64,000 nt of DNA from Halonatronomonas sp051745085 (GTDB lineage: Bacteria; Bacillota; Halanaerobiia; Halanaerobiales; Halarsenatibacteraceae), in assembly GCA_051745085.1 (NCBI GenBank), contig JBNJDR010000003.1, positions 1 through 64,000 of the forward strand, given 5' to 3'. The notes below the pieces were generated by a model. It did no database searches and was not told the DNA's origin. It saw only the letters and a list, made by a program, of their open reading frames with translations. Shown here one piece after another: positions 16,570 to 24,235 of the stretch. The translations under genes and the position numbers were made by a program. Every line of letters starts with the position of its first letter. Position 1 is the first letter of the stretch.

Positions 16570-17900
16570 TGTTAAATAAAAGTGCAGCATATATGGTGAT
16601 AGATAGAATTTTAAGTACAGCTGGAAGTATAGATATGCAAGTTACTCTAAAGGGAAGTAATAGTGGCTTGACTCGCTTTGCTTCTTCAGAAATTCATCAA
16701 AATGTAACCAGTGAAAATTTAGAAGCAGAATTATTATTAAAAAAAGATAAGAAAGAGGTTAAAGTTACCACAAATAAATTTTCCAGTACTAATTTACGCA
16801 ATATAATCCAGAAAGCAATTGAATTATTACAGTCTATTCCAGAGAGAAATAGTTCTCTGACTTTTATTGATAAGCCTTCTGATATAAGCCATGAAAACGA
16901 TTATTCTGACCTGGCCGAGGAATTTAATATTAAACGGCGAGCCGAAAGGATCGGGGAGGGGATAAGGAAAATTAGTCCTGATCTGAATGTTGCAGGCAGT
17001 TTGGCTTTAAACCAGGGATTTATTGCGATTGGAAATACTAATAATATCACTAGATATGTACGAACTGATAAAGTTGAATTTTCTACAGTTGTAACCGAAA
17101 AAAGTGGTAGTACTGGTTATGCAGCCAGAATCTCCGATAATTTAAGAGATTTAGATATTGATAATGCTTTTAAAAAAGCTGCTAATAAAGCTGTTTCAGG
17201 GAGAAATCCTAAAGAAGTAAAGCCAGGAGTGTATACGGTAATTTTAGAACCAGCTGCAGTTGGTAACATAATTAGTTATTTAGCTTATATAGGATTTAGT
17301 GGTCGTTCTGTGCAGGAAGGGATGAGCTTTTTAACTGATAGATTAGGAGAACAAGTTTTTGGTGAAAATATTACAATTAGAGATGATTGTAATAATGCCG
17401 ATACTATGGATTTACCTTTTGATCTAGAAGGAGCAAAAAGACAACCACTTGATATAATAATTAATGGAGTTGCCCGCGATCTTGCTTATGATATTAGAAG
17501 TGCTCAAAAGGATGATCGAGAAACTACAGGACATTCTGTTGGTCAACCAGAAGTAGGAGGATTTCCGCTACATTTGGTGATGGAACCGGGAAGTAATAGT
17601 CTTGATAAAATGCTTGTTGAGGCCGAAGATGCTATCCATATTACCAAATTTCATTATGTCAATGTAGTTAATCCAAGAAAAGCAGTATTAACAGGTCTGA
17701 CAAAAGACGGTACTTTTATAATTAATAAAGATAATCGCACTCCGATTAAGAATATGCGTTTTACTCAAAGTATGCTTGAAAGTTTAAATAAAGTATCATC
17801 CATTAGTAAGGAACGAGAAAAAGTAGCAGGGTTTAACGGTTTTATGTATCTGCCAGCTTTGAAAATAGAAGACTTTAAATTTACAGGTATAAGCAAATAG
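16569..17900 (+). CDS. tldE: TldE/PmbA family partner subunit
   Basis: This is the non-catalytic partner of TldD, 443 residues. It lacks the HExxxH motif, as TldE proteins do, but shows the shared fold: TRFASSEIHQNV near the N-terminus, EPAAVGNIISYLAYIGFSG in the middle and RQPLDIIINGVARDLAYD. ATG 16569 is coupled to the tldD stop. The two genes are adjacent in one unit, which fits an obligate heterodimer. Confidence 0.94.
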   Translation: MLNKSAAYMVIDRILSTAGSIDMQVTLKGSNSGLTRFASSEIHQNVTSENLEAELLLKKDKKEVKVTTNKFSSTNLRNIIQKAIELLQSIPERNSSLTFIDKPSDISHENDYSDLAEEFNIKRRAERIGEGIRKISPDLNVAGSLALNQGFIAIGNTNNITRYVRTDKVEFSTVVTEKSGSTGYAARISDNLRDLDIDNAFKKAANKAVSGRNPKEVKPGVYTVILEPAAVGNIISYLAYIGFSGRSVQEGMSFLTDRLGEQVFGENITIRDDCNNADTMDLPFDLEGAKRQPLDIIINGVARDLAYDIRSAQKDDRETTGHSVGQPEVGGFPLHLVMEPGSNSLDKMLVEAEDAIHITKFHYVNVVNPRKAVLTGLTKDGTFIINKDNRTPIKNMRFTQSMLESLNKVSSISKEREKVAGFNGFMYLPALKIEDFKFTGISK

Positions 17901-17913
17901 GAGGTTATTAATA

Positions 17914-18426
17914 ATGGATTTTTCAAAATTGGTTTTTAAAAGAAGAAGCAAAAGAAGCTATACAGATAAAATGGTAGAGGCGGAAAAAATAGAAAAACTC
18001 TTAAGGGCAGCGATGGCTGCACCTTCTGCTGGGAATGAACAACCATGGCATTTTATAATCTGCAAAGATAGAGATAAATTGAAAAGAATAACTGAGTATC
18101 ATGGATATGCCTCTATGCTTAATGAAGCTCCTCTAGCTATAGTGGTGACAGCTGATTTGAACTTGAATAAGTATGAAGGTTTTTGGGTGCAGGACTGTGC
18201 AGCTGCTGTACAGAACTTGTTGTTGATGGCTGAAAATTTGGATTTAGGGGCTTGTTGGCTTGGAGTTTATCCAGATGAAATGAGAGTAAAAAATACTAAA
18301 GATTTGTTTGAATTACCTGAGTCAGTTCAACCATTAGCAATTATTTCTGTGGGGTATCCTGCCAGAGAAAGCAAAGTCTTAGATCGCTATAAACCTGAGC
18401 GGGTTCACCAGGAAGTCTGGGAGTAG
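17914..18426 (+). CDS. Nitroreductase family FMN protein
   Basis: A 170-residue flavin oxidoreductase of the nitroreductase fold. FMN-binding features include KRRSKRSYTDK (first Arg cluster), AAMAAPSAGNEQPWHF (phosphate/pyrimidine contact), QDCAAAVQNLLLMAENLDLGACWLG and VGYPARES near the end. ATG 17914 follows TAGGAGG. The length fits the short clostridial type that often works with ferredoxin or NAD(P)H. The substrate is not predictable. It lies between tldE and a pantothenate kinase with short gaps, so one operon is likely. Confidence 0.92.
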   Translation: MDFSKLVFKRRSKRSYTDKMVEAEKIEKLLRAAMAAPSAGNEQPWHFIICKDRDKLKRITEYHGYASMLNEAPLAIVVTADLNLNKYEGFWVQDCAAAVQNLLLMAENLDLGACWLGVYPDEMRVKNTKDLFELPESVQPLAIISVGYPARESKVLDRYKPERVHQEVWE

Positions 18427-18435
18427 GGAGGAAAG

Positions 18436-19260
18436 ATGATATTAGGAATTGATATTGGGGGAAGTACTACTGATATTGTTGGCTTTAAAGAGAGGAAATT
18501 AGCTGGAAATTTAACGGTTGAAGCAAGTGATCCACTTACATCAGCTACGGGGGCTTTAGGAAGTTTTTTAGAAAAACAGGATCTTGATTTATCAGATATA
18601 GATAAGATTGCTGTTACCGGGGTTGGCTCTTCTTATGTTAAAAGAGATTTATTTGGGATTCAGACCATTAAGATTCCTGAATTTGAAGCGATCGGTTCTG
18701 GTGGCGCCTATTTAACCAGTGTGAAAAGAGCAGTTATTGTAAGTATGGGGACAGGAACTGCTATTGTATTTAATGATTACGGTGAGATAAATCATATGGG
18801 TGGTACAGGTGTCGGAGGAGGAACAATTGTCGGCTTAGGCAAAGCAGTATTAAACAACTCTGAATATAAAGAGATAGTTGAACTAGCTAGGACTGGTTCG
18901 TTAGATCAGGTGGATTTATTTATTAAAGATATATCTCTGGAACAAATAGGAGATTTAAAGCCTGATGTTACGGCTTCTAATTTTGGGAATGCTAATAATA
19001 AAACTACCAAAGAAGATTATGCTTTAGGTATTATAAATTTAGTTTTTCAGACTGTAGGAATGTTGGCTGTTTTTGCTGCTCAAACTAGGGACTGCCAGGA
19101 TATAGTAATAACCGGGAAATTGGCTGGAATGAAATCCGGTCAGAAAGTGTTGACAAAATTAAAAGAAAACAAGTTATTTCCTGTTAATTTTTATTACCCC
19201 AAGCAAGCGGAGTATTCCACGGCAATAGGTGCAGCTATTTCCAGCCAGAAACAGCTTTAA
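18436..19260 (+). CDS. coaW: Type II pantothenate kinase
   Basis: It phosphorylates pantothenate, the first step of coenzyme A synthesis, and is of the actin-like type II class (as in Staphylococcus). The 274-residue protein has the N-terminal phosphate loop ILGIDIGGSTTDIVGF, a second loop VSMGTGTAIVF, the glycine cluster GGTGVGGGTIVGLG and DIVITGKLAG near the C-terminus. Type I (CoaA) and type III (CoaX) features are absent. ATG 18436 has the site GGGAGGAAAG, 10 bp after the nitroreductase stop. Confidence 0.9.
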   Translation: MILGIDIGGSTTDIVGFKERKLAGNLTVEASDPLTSATGALGSFLEKQDLDLSDIDKIAVTGVGSSYVKRDLFGIQTIKIPEFEAIGSGGAYLTSVKRAVIVSMGTGTAIVFNDYGEINHMGGTGVGGGTIVGLGKAVLNNSEYKEIVELARTGSLDQVDLFIKDISLEQIGDLKPDVTASNFGNANNKTTKEDYALGIINLVFQTVGMLAVFAAQTRDCQDIVITGKLAGMKSGQKVLTKLKENKLFPVNFYYPKQAEYSTAIGAAISSQKQL

Positions 19261-19312
19261 TTTAATTTCAATTTATAATGATAATAAGAATATAGAAAGT
19301 AAGGTGGTAGAT

Positions 19313-20215
19313 ATGAAAAGAATTAACAGGGACCAGGTGATATATTCATTTACTCAAAAAAATCAGCCGGTAGCCAGAGTTGAAGCCGGGGAAAGCTTCA
19401 CTCTTAAAACATGGGACTGTTTCAAAGGTCAGTTGAAGTCAAACAATGATGAAATTTCGGCAATGGATTGGAATAAGATAAATCCTGCCACAGGACCTAT
19501 ATATATTGCAGGGGCTCAAACAGGAGATATTCTCAAAATTACAATTGAATCGATAAAATTAAATAGTCCGGCTGTTATGATTGCAGCCCCAGAAGAAGGT
19601 GTATTAGGACATCTAATTGAAAAATCAGTTACTAAAATACTCCCGTTAGAGTCTGGTCAGGTGGTTTTTTCAGACCATCATCGCTTTGATCTTAAACCAA
19701 TGGTAGGTGTTTTAGGGGTGGCGCCTGAAGCAGGCGAGGACATTTCTACAGGTATTCCGGGTATTCACGGGGGCAACATGGATTGTGCCTTATTAGGCCC
19801 AGGAGCGGTATTATATCTACCTGTGAACATTGAAGGAGCTTTGTTAGCAGCAGGGGATATGCATGCGTTAATGGGAGATGGTGAAATCGTGGTTTGTGCG
19901 GCAGAAGCTGGAGGAGAAATTCAGTTAAAAGCTGAGATTATTAAAGAAGTTAAATATCCACTGCCTTTAATTGAGACAGAAGAATTTTTAGCTACAGTTT
20001 CTTCTAAAAAAACAGTGGATGAAGCGATAGAATCTGCCACAGAGATGATGGCCAATTTTCTCACTGATAATTATAATTATACTTTAACAGAAGCGGGTAT
20101 GCTTATGAGTCTGGTTGGTAACGCAGAAATATGTCAGGTTGTCGATCCTTTAAAAACAGCGAGATTCACTATTAAAAAAAGTGATTTTAACCTAAAACAA
20201 AACGCCAGGAGTTAA
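19313..20215 (+). CDS. Acetamidase/formamidase family protein
   Basis: This is an FmdA/AmdA family amidohydrolase that releases ammonia from short amides. From ATG 19313 (site AAGGTGG) it has 300 residues; codons upstream to 19229 are in frame but overlap coaW and lack a ribosome site. Family motifs are STGIPGIHGGNMDCALL and LLAAGDMHALMGDGE, including the conserved Asp/His metal ligands. It is of the short class and not fused to other domains. Its stop codon lies in the loop of a hairpin shared with the convergent gene. Confidence 0.92.
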   Translation: MKRINRDQVIYSFTQKNQPVARVEAGESFTLKTWDCFKGQLKSNNDEISAMDWNKINPATGPIYIAGAQTGDILKITIESIKLNSPAVMIAAPEEGVLGHLIEKSVTKILPLESGQVVFSDHHRFDLKPMVGVLGVAPEAGEDISTGIPGIHGGNMDCALLGPGAVLYLPVNIEGALLAAGDMHALMGDGEIVVCAAEAGGEIQLKAEIIKEVKYPLPLIETEEFLATVSSKKTVDEAIESATEMMANFLTDNYNYTLTEAGMLMSLVGNAEICQVVDPLKTARFTIKKSDFNLKQNARS

Positions 20216-20223
20216 TCCTGGCG
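20203..20223 (-). terminator. Terminator shared by convergent genes
   Basis: CGCCAGGA (20203-20210) pairs perfectly with TCCTGGCG (20216-20223). Read on the minus strand it is followed by TTTTGTTTT, so it is a good terminator for the minus-strand gene pair; read on the plus strand it has no U-run. The 5-base loop GTTAA holds the stop codons of both converging genes, overlapping by 2 bases. Confidence 0.8.
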
Positions 20224-20562
20224 CCAGATTGTAATCTTGAGATTATTATTTTTGTACTCAACTACGGCTTTATCTATTAGCATTCCTACTAAACTCATTT
20301 CTCGGGAACTATTGCCTTCACCAGCTAGTTCCCAATAATATTCTTCTACTTGAGTTTCTCGTTCAGTATTTAGGTGCTCTCGAAGTTCAGTTAAGTTTTC
20401 ACTGGTCAAATTTTTGACAACTCCGGAGATGACAATCTCAAATTCATTTTCAGTATTGGCTTTTTCGGTGTGGTAATTTATGGACAAATCACTTGCCCCC
20501 ATATCGGAATAATAAATCATCAGTTCACTGATGATTTTTACAGCTTTTTTAGTTTCCCGCAT
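20212..20562 (-). CDS. Small soluble partner of the DUF1576-like membrane protein
   Basis: A 116-residue protein of no family I recognise. On the minus strand the site GGAGGG sits 7 bp before ATG 20562, so I prefer this to ATG 20577. There is no membrane segment or signal peptide; the sequence alternates amphipathic helices and strands (VKIISELMIYYSDMGASDLS, FEIVISGVVKN) and ends IWRQD. It overlaps the upstream membrane gene by 14 bp, so translation is probably coupled and the two proteins probably act together. A cytosolic accessory or regulatory subunit is inference. Confidence 0.7.
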   Translation of the reverse strand: MRETKKAVKIISELMIYYSDMGASDLSINYHTEKANTENEFEIVISGVVKNLTSENLTELREHLNTERETQVEEYYWELAGEGNSSREMSLVGMLIDKAVVEYKNNNLKITIWRQD

Positions 20563-21877
20563 TTTGTTTCCCTCCATTAACTCGTTTTAAACTAGTTAAA
20601 ATAGGTACTAACATCGCTGCTACCATCCCTCCAGCGAAACCATTATTATAGAGATTTATCCCTCCGTGCAGGTAACCAACATTCATAACTACAGCAAGGT
20701 GCATGAAACCAGCTAATAAGCCTGCTTTAATACCAAATTGACCAGCTATTGGAGCCAGGGTAGTTCCGAATAGAGCAGCAAGTAATGCACCTGGGGCTGC
20801 TGCGTGAATAGATTGAATTTGAGTGGCAAAGAAGACCCCGATTAGAATAGGAACCACATTAGCAGGATGTTTACCAAAAGCGGCAAAGCCAACGATAGTG
20901 AAAATTCCACCGATTATAGGGCCATTAATTTCTCCCCCGACTAATAAAATATAGCTTACCGAGATTAAACCCATTACGCCCATATTGATGAAACTGACGC
21001 CAAAGCCATCGGTACTAACAAAGTCACTAACTAAGCGTCCAGAATGGCGAAATAATTTGGTGAATCCAGTGAAACTCAGTTTGTTAAATAACATGCCAAT
21101 AAATATCATAGAGAAAAATAAAAACAACAAATAGTTACTCAGAGAACTATTTAACCCTTCCGAATAGAAAAATTGACTAACAGTGTCTAATTCGAAAGAT
21201 CTAAAAATTGCCATGAAGAGGGAACCGACCATGCCGGCAGTAAAACCAATATTATATATATTATAACCCTGGTGAAATTTGACCATGTGATTAGCTAAAG
21301 GGGGAAGTATAAAACCAGCAGAGGTGCCAAAAACTATCCCCAGAACTAAACCGGTTCCTGGTGCGAAACCCAGCCCAAAACTAACTAAACTAACCATAGG
21401 AGCTAGAGCGGTACCAAATAATGCTACTAGAATAAAGCGAGCAAAAGGTTCATTGCGATAAATTGAATACAAGTAAACGCCACCTAAAATTGGCCAGATA
21501 TTGAATATATTCTTGCCAAAAAAAGCGAAGCCAGCAACTGTAAATACAGCAGCGATAATTGTACCGTTTACGTGAACTTTTGCTTGTTTAACTATAATTA
21601 GGCTTAAGAGCATAAGTAAACCAGCATTCATAAAAGCTGCGCCAATATTCCCCAGCATCATATAATCTGAAAGAAGAGTACTTTGCGATAAAACAATAGA
21701 TTTCATTCCTGCTATAATTTCTGAAAGAGAGTTAAAATAAAAAGAAGTTATAATTAAAATGAAACTATAAATTAATAGGATAGAGAATTTAGAACTTTCT
21801 GTAGCTGTTAAAGCTATCGAGTCTTTTAGATTTGTTAGTGATCCTGTAGAGATAGATTCACTGTGGTTTTCTGTCAT
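20549..21877 (-). CDS. Duplicated multi-pass membrane protein (DUF1576-like)
   Basis: A 442-residue membrane protein, probably DUF1576. It is an internal duplication: residues about 76-220 and 290-422 share NGxIIxxxFTxxGFAxFGK, FGTxLAP and a closing GxNxYNxGFxxGMV motif. Two long hydrophobic bundles flank a central soluble loop (about 225-245). Such two-fold repeats around short Gly/Pro re-entrant motifs are typical of channels and transporters such as urea transporters, but I cannot assign a substrate. The ATG follows GGAGG (minus strand). The small soluble gene is coupled behind it. Confidence 0.7.
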   Translation of the reverse strand: MTENHSESISTGSLTNLKDSIALTATESSKFSILLIYSFILIITSFYFNSLSEIIAGMKSIVLSQSTLLSDYMMLGNIGAAFMNAGLLMLLSLIIVKQAKVHVNGTIIAAVFTVAGFAFFGKNIFNIWPILGGVYLYSIYRNEPFARFILVALFGTALAPMVSLVSFGLGFAPGTGLVLGIVFGTSAGFILPPLANHMVKFHQGYNIYNIGFTAGMVGSLFMAIFRSFELDTVSQFFYSEGLNSSLSNYLLFLFFSMIFIGMLFNKLSFTGFTKLFRHSGRLVSDFVSTDGFGVSFINMGVMGLISVSYILLVGGEINGPIIGGIFTIVGFAAFGKHPANVVPILIGVFFATQIQSIHAAAPGALLAALFGTTLAPIAGQFGIKAGLLAGFMHLAVVMNVGYLHGGINLYNNGFAGGMVAAMLVPILTSLKRVNGGKQNAGN

Positions 21878-21920
21878 TAATCGGGCACCTCCATAATAAG
21901 TGAAATAAACAACATAATTA

Positions 21921-21949
21921 ATTATATATTATAGGGCTTTAAAAGACAA
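21921..21949 (-). promoter_or_regulatory. Promoter for the DUF1576-like pair
   Basis: On the minus strand TTGTCT (21949-21944) and TATAAT (21926-21921) are 17 bp apart. It is divergent from the acetyltransferase promoter, with only 6 bp between the two -35 boxes, so one bound regulator could affect both. Confidence 0.75.
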
Positions 21950-21955
21950 GATAAA

Positions 21956-21984
21956 TTGACATATTTATAATTGCAGAGTATAAT
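21956..21984 (+). promoter_or_regulatory. Consensus promoter for the acetyltransferase
   Basis: TTGACA (21956-21961) and TATAAT (21979-21984) with a 17-bp spacer: a perfect sigma-A consensus. Predicted start near 21991 excludes any start codon at 21987 and supports ATG 22047. Confidence 0.9.
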
Positions 21985-22046
21985 TTATGTATAGATATGA
22001 GACTTATTTGTTAGAATTATGGATAAAAAAGGAGAATACAAATATA

Positions 22047-22559
22047 ATGGAGTTACATTCTGATAGGATAAAATTATATGCACCTACTCCAGATGAGTTT
22101 TTGCTTTCTTTAACTGATCCGAACTATTTTGCCAGGCAGATGGGTTGGAAGGAAGATTGGAGTTGGATGGAACAATCAGTTAAGGAAACTCTTATGCAGG
22201 GATGCAGGCAAGCAATAAAAGATAAGGAAAATTATCTGTGGTATACTAATTGGCTTATAATCCTTAAAGAAGAAAATGCAATAGTAGGGGGAATAACTTT
22301 TAAAGGCCCGTCAAATTCAGAAGGCGAAGTAGAAATCGGTTATGAAATGAATCCTGAGTATAGAAATAAAGGACTGATGAAAGAGACAGTTGAGTTAATT
22401 AGTAGCTGGGTTTTAGGTAATCCAGAGGTTCAAAGAATAATAGCTGAAACAAATAAAGATAATATACCCTCCGGTAAAGTACTGGCAGGGACAGGCTTCT
22501 CTCAATATCGTTTAAATAACCTCTCTATCTATTGGCAAAGATCTAAAGTTATGACATAA
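22047..22559 (+). CDS. GNAT family N-acetyltransferase
   Basis: A 170-residue acetyltransferase of the GNAT fold, RimJ/RimL-like. The N-terminal strand is LHSDRIKLYAPTPDE; the acetyl-CoA region includes EVEIGYEMNPEYRNKGLMKE (motif A) and IIAETNKDNIPSGKVLAGTGF. The start is ATG 22047 with AAAGGAG upstream; earlier in-frame codons lie inside the promoter. Substrate unknown (ribosomal protein, small amine or drug). Its consensus promoter and own terminator make it a stand-alone gene. Confidence 0.88.
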   Translation: MELHSDRIKLYAPTPDEFLLSLTDPNYFARQMGWKEDWSWMEQSVKETLMQGCRQAIKDKENYLWYTNWLIILKEENAIVGGITFKGPSNSEGEVEIGYEMNPEYRNKGLMKETVELISSWVLGNPEVQRIIAETNKDNIPSGKVLAGTGFSQYRLNNLSIYWQRSKVMT

Positions 22560-22563
22560 ACAG

Positions 22564-22590
22564 AAAAAGCCTGCCTTTAGGCAGGTTTTT
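22564..22590 (+). terminator. Bidirectional terminator
   Basis: CCTGCC (22570-22575) pairs with GGCAGG (22580-22585), flanked by AAAAAG upstream and TTTTT downstream. It can stop both the acetyltransferase (plus) and the tRNA-Leu transcript (minus). Confidence 0.88.
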
Positions 22591-22637
22591 AATTTATTTC
22601 AGATTTATTTGGAAAAATACTTATTTAAAATGAAAAA

Positions 22638-22726
22638 TGGTGCCGAGGGCGGGATTCGAACCCGCACAGGCACAAGAGCCCACAGCGCCCTCAACGCTGC
22701 GCGTCTGCCAGTTCCGCCACCTCGGC
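22638..22726 (-). tRNA. tRNA-Leu (anticodon GAG)
   Basis: Read on the minus strand, the acceptor GCCGAGG (22726-22720) pairs with CCTCGGC (22648-22642), followed by discriminator A and an encoded CCA. The D-arm GCGGAACTGGCAGACGC, anticodon stem-loop CAGCG-TTGAGGG-CGCTG with GAG, a long class II variable arm and T-arm CGGGTTCGAATCCCG are all present. A promoter with TTGACA/TATAAT lies directly upstream. Confidence 0.97.
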
Positions 22727-22738
22727 AACACAATAAAC

Positions 22739-22766
22739 ATTATATCATAATTATGGCCGCTGTCAA
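22739..22766 (-). promoter_or_regulatory. Promoter of tRNA-Leu
   Basis: Minus strand: TTGACA (22766-22761), 16-bp spacer, TATAAT (22744-22739). Both boxes are perfect. Transcription would start about 5-7 bp before the mature tRNA end. Confidence 0.88.
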
Positions 22767-22829
22767 CCATTATTTTTTGGTTTTAATAAAAGAATTAACT
22801 CAAAAAAAGTTGGAAAGGGGAATAGTTAA

Positions 22830-24224
22830 TTGGTAAAAACAAGAAATGTATTTGAAAACTTAAATCCATTAGATCACAGGTATAGTTTAAAAAAAGAAGA
22901 TTTTAACCATTTAAGCAGTTATTTTTCCGAAGAAGCAAGATTTAAATGGGAAGCTAAAGTCGAACTTGCTTTAGTAGAAACTTTAGTTGATTGGGGTATT
23001 GCTCCTAAGCAAGCCGCTACAGCTATGAATAAAGCAGTACAAAATATTACTGCAGAAGATGTTTATGCTGAAGAGAGGATCACAAAACATAATACCAGAG
23101 CTCTGGTAAATTGCTTAAGGCAGCAGGTTAAACCAGAATATAGACAATATATCCATCTCGGTGCAACTTCTTTTGATATTGTCGATACAGCGGCAAATAT
23201 GAAGTATAAAAGATTTACTACAGAGATACTTATTCCTGCTTTAAAAAGATTAATCTTAGTGATTGCAGGGGTAGCTGAGAGAGAAAAAAATACAGTTCAA
23301 ATTGGAAGAACCCATGGTCAAGCCGCTGTTCCTTTAACTTTTGGTTATTATTTAGCTGGCTTTGTAAGCAGACTTGGGGAACAGTTAGAAGAACTTGCAG
23401 CTCGAACAGATGCTCTGACCGGTCAATTTTCAGGAGCAGTAGGGGGCTATAATGCTCTATCCCTATTAGTAGACGATCCCAGGAAATTTGAAAAGCAATT
23501 ATTAAAGCGGATTAATTTAGAACCTGCTGAGCATTCAACTCAGATAATTCCGCCAGAAAAAATAACTGATTATCTTCACACCCTGGTTACCATTTTTGGC
23601 ATTCTGGCGGATATTAGTGATGATTTTCGTCATTTACAGAGAACTGAAATAAGTGAAACTGGAGAAGCATTTTCTAGTGATCAGGTGGGTTCTTCAACAA
23701 TGCCGCAAAAACGTAATCCCATTAATTTTGAAAATGTCAAGAGTGCCTGGAAAGTTACTGTACCCAGGATGATAACCATTTATATGGATCAGCTTTCTGA
23801 ACATCAAAGGGATTTAACTAATTCTGCATCAGCAAGGTACTATCCAGATATTCCGATTCAACTTTATTTGGCTTGTCAAAGGTTACATAAAGTATTTACT
23901 AAGATTGTAGTTGATAAAGAAAGCTTACAAGTCAATTTGCAATCAGAACAGGCTATGATCGCAGCAGAGCCATTGTACATCTTACTAGCTAGAGAAGGTC
24001 ATCCAGATGCTCATGAAGCAGTTAGAAGTTTAACTCTCGAAGCTGAACAAAAAGAAAAAAATCTCTTAGATTTGGCTCAGACTGATGAAGAACTAAAAGA
24101 ATATTTGAACAAGTTGAAACCAGATGAGATAAAATTACTTAAAAACCCTCATTTATATATAGGTCAGGCAGTTAGTCGAACCGAAGTTATAGTGGAGAAG
24201 TGGAATAAAAAGTTAAATTTATAA
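22830..24224 (+). CDS. purB: Adenylosuccinate lyase
   Basis: It splits adenylosuccinate to AMP and fumarate, and SAICAR to AICAR, in purine synthesis. The 464-residue protein belongs to the fumarase/aspartase superfamily: GATSFDIVDTA (first catalytic block), GRTHGQAAVPLTFG (second, with the His), and the flexible signature SSTMPQKRNPINFE. TTG 22830 has AAAGGGG upstream. No purine riboswitch or clear promoter is visible in the 100 bp before it. The next gene, purH, uses one of its products. Confidence 0.95.
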   Translation: MVKTRNVFENLNPLDHRYSLKKEDFNHLSSYFSEEARFKWEAKVELALVETLVDWGIAPKQAATAMNKAVQNITAEDVYAEERITKHNTRALVNCLRQQVKPEYRQYIHLGATSFDIVDTAANMKYKRFTTEILIPALKRLILVIAGVAEREKNTVQIGRTHGQAAVPLTFGYYLAGFVSRLGEQLEELAARTDALTGQFSGAVGGYNALSLLVDDPRKFEKQLLKRINLEPAEHSTQIIPPEKITDYLHTLVTIFGILADISDDFRHLQRTEISETGEAFSSDQVGSSTMPQKRNPINFENVKSAWKVTVPRMITIYMDQLSEHQRDLTNSASARYYPDIPIQLYLACQRLHKVFTKIVVDKESLQVNLQSEQAMIAAEPLYILLAREGHPDAHEAVRSLTLEAEQKEKNLLDLAQTDEELKEYLNKLKPDEIKLLKNPHLYIGQAVSRTEVIVEKWNKKLNL

Positions 24225-24235
24225 GGAGTGGTTAG

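Noticed and set aside
21987..22046. Upstream start for the acetyltransferase
   Set aside because: It lies at or before the predicted transcription start of a perfect promoter.
22609..22836. Open frame of 75 codons over the tRNA region
   Set aside because: It is the antisense of tRNA-Leu and its flanks; the tRNA fold and promoter explain the sequence.
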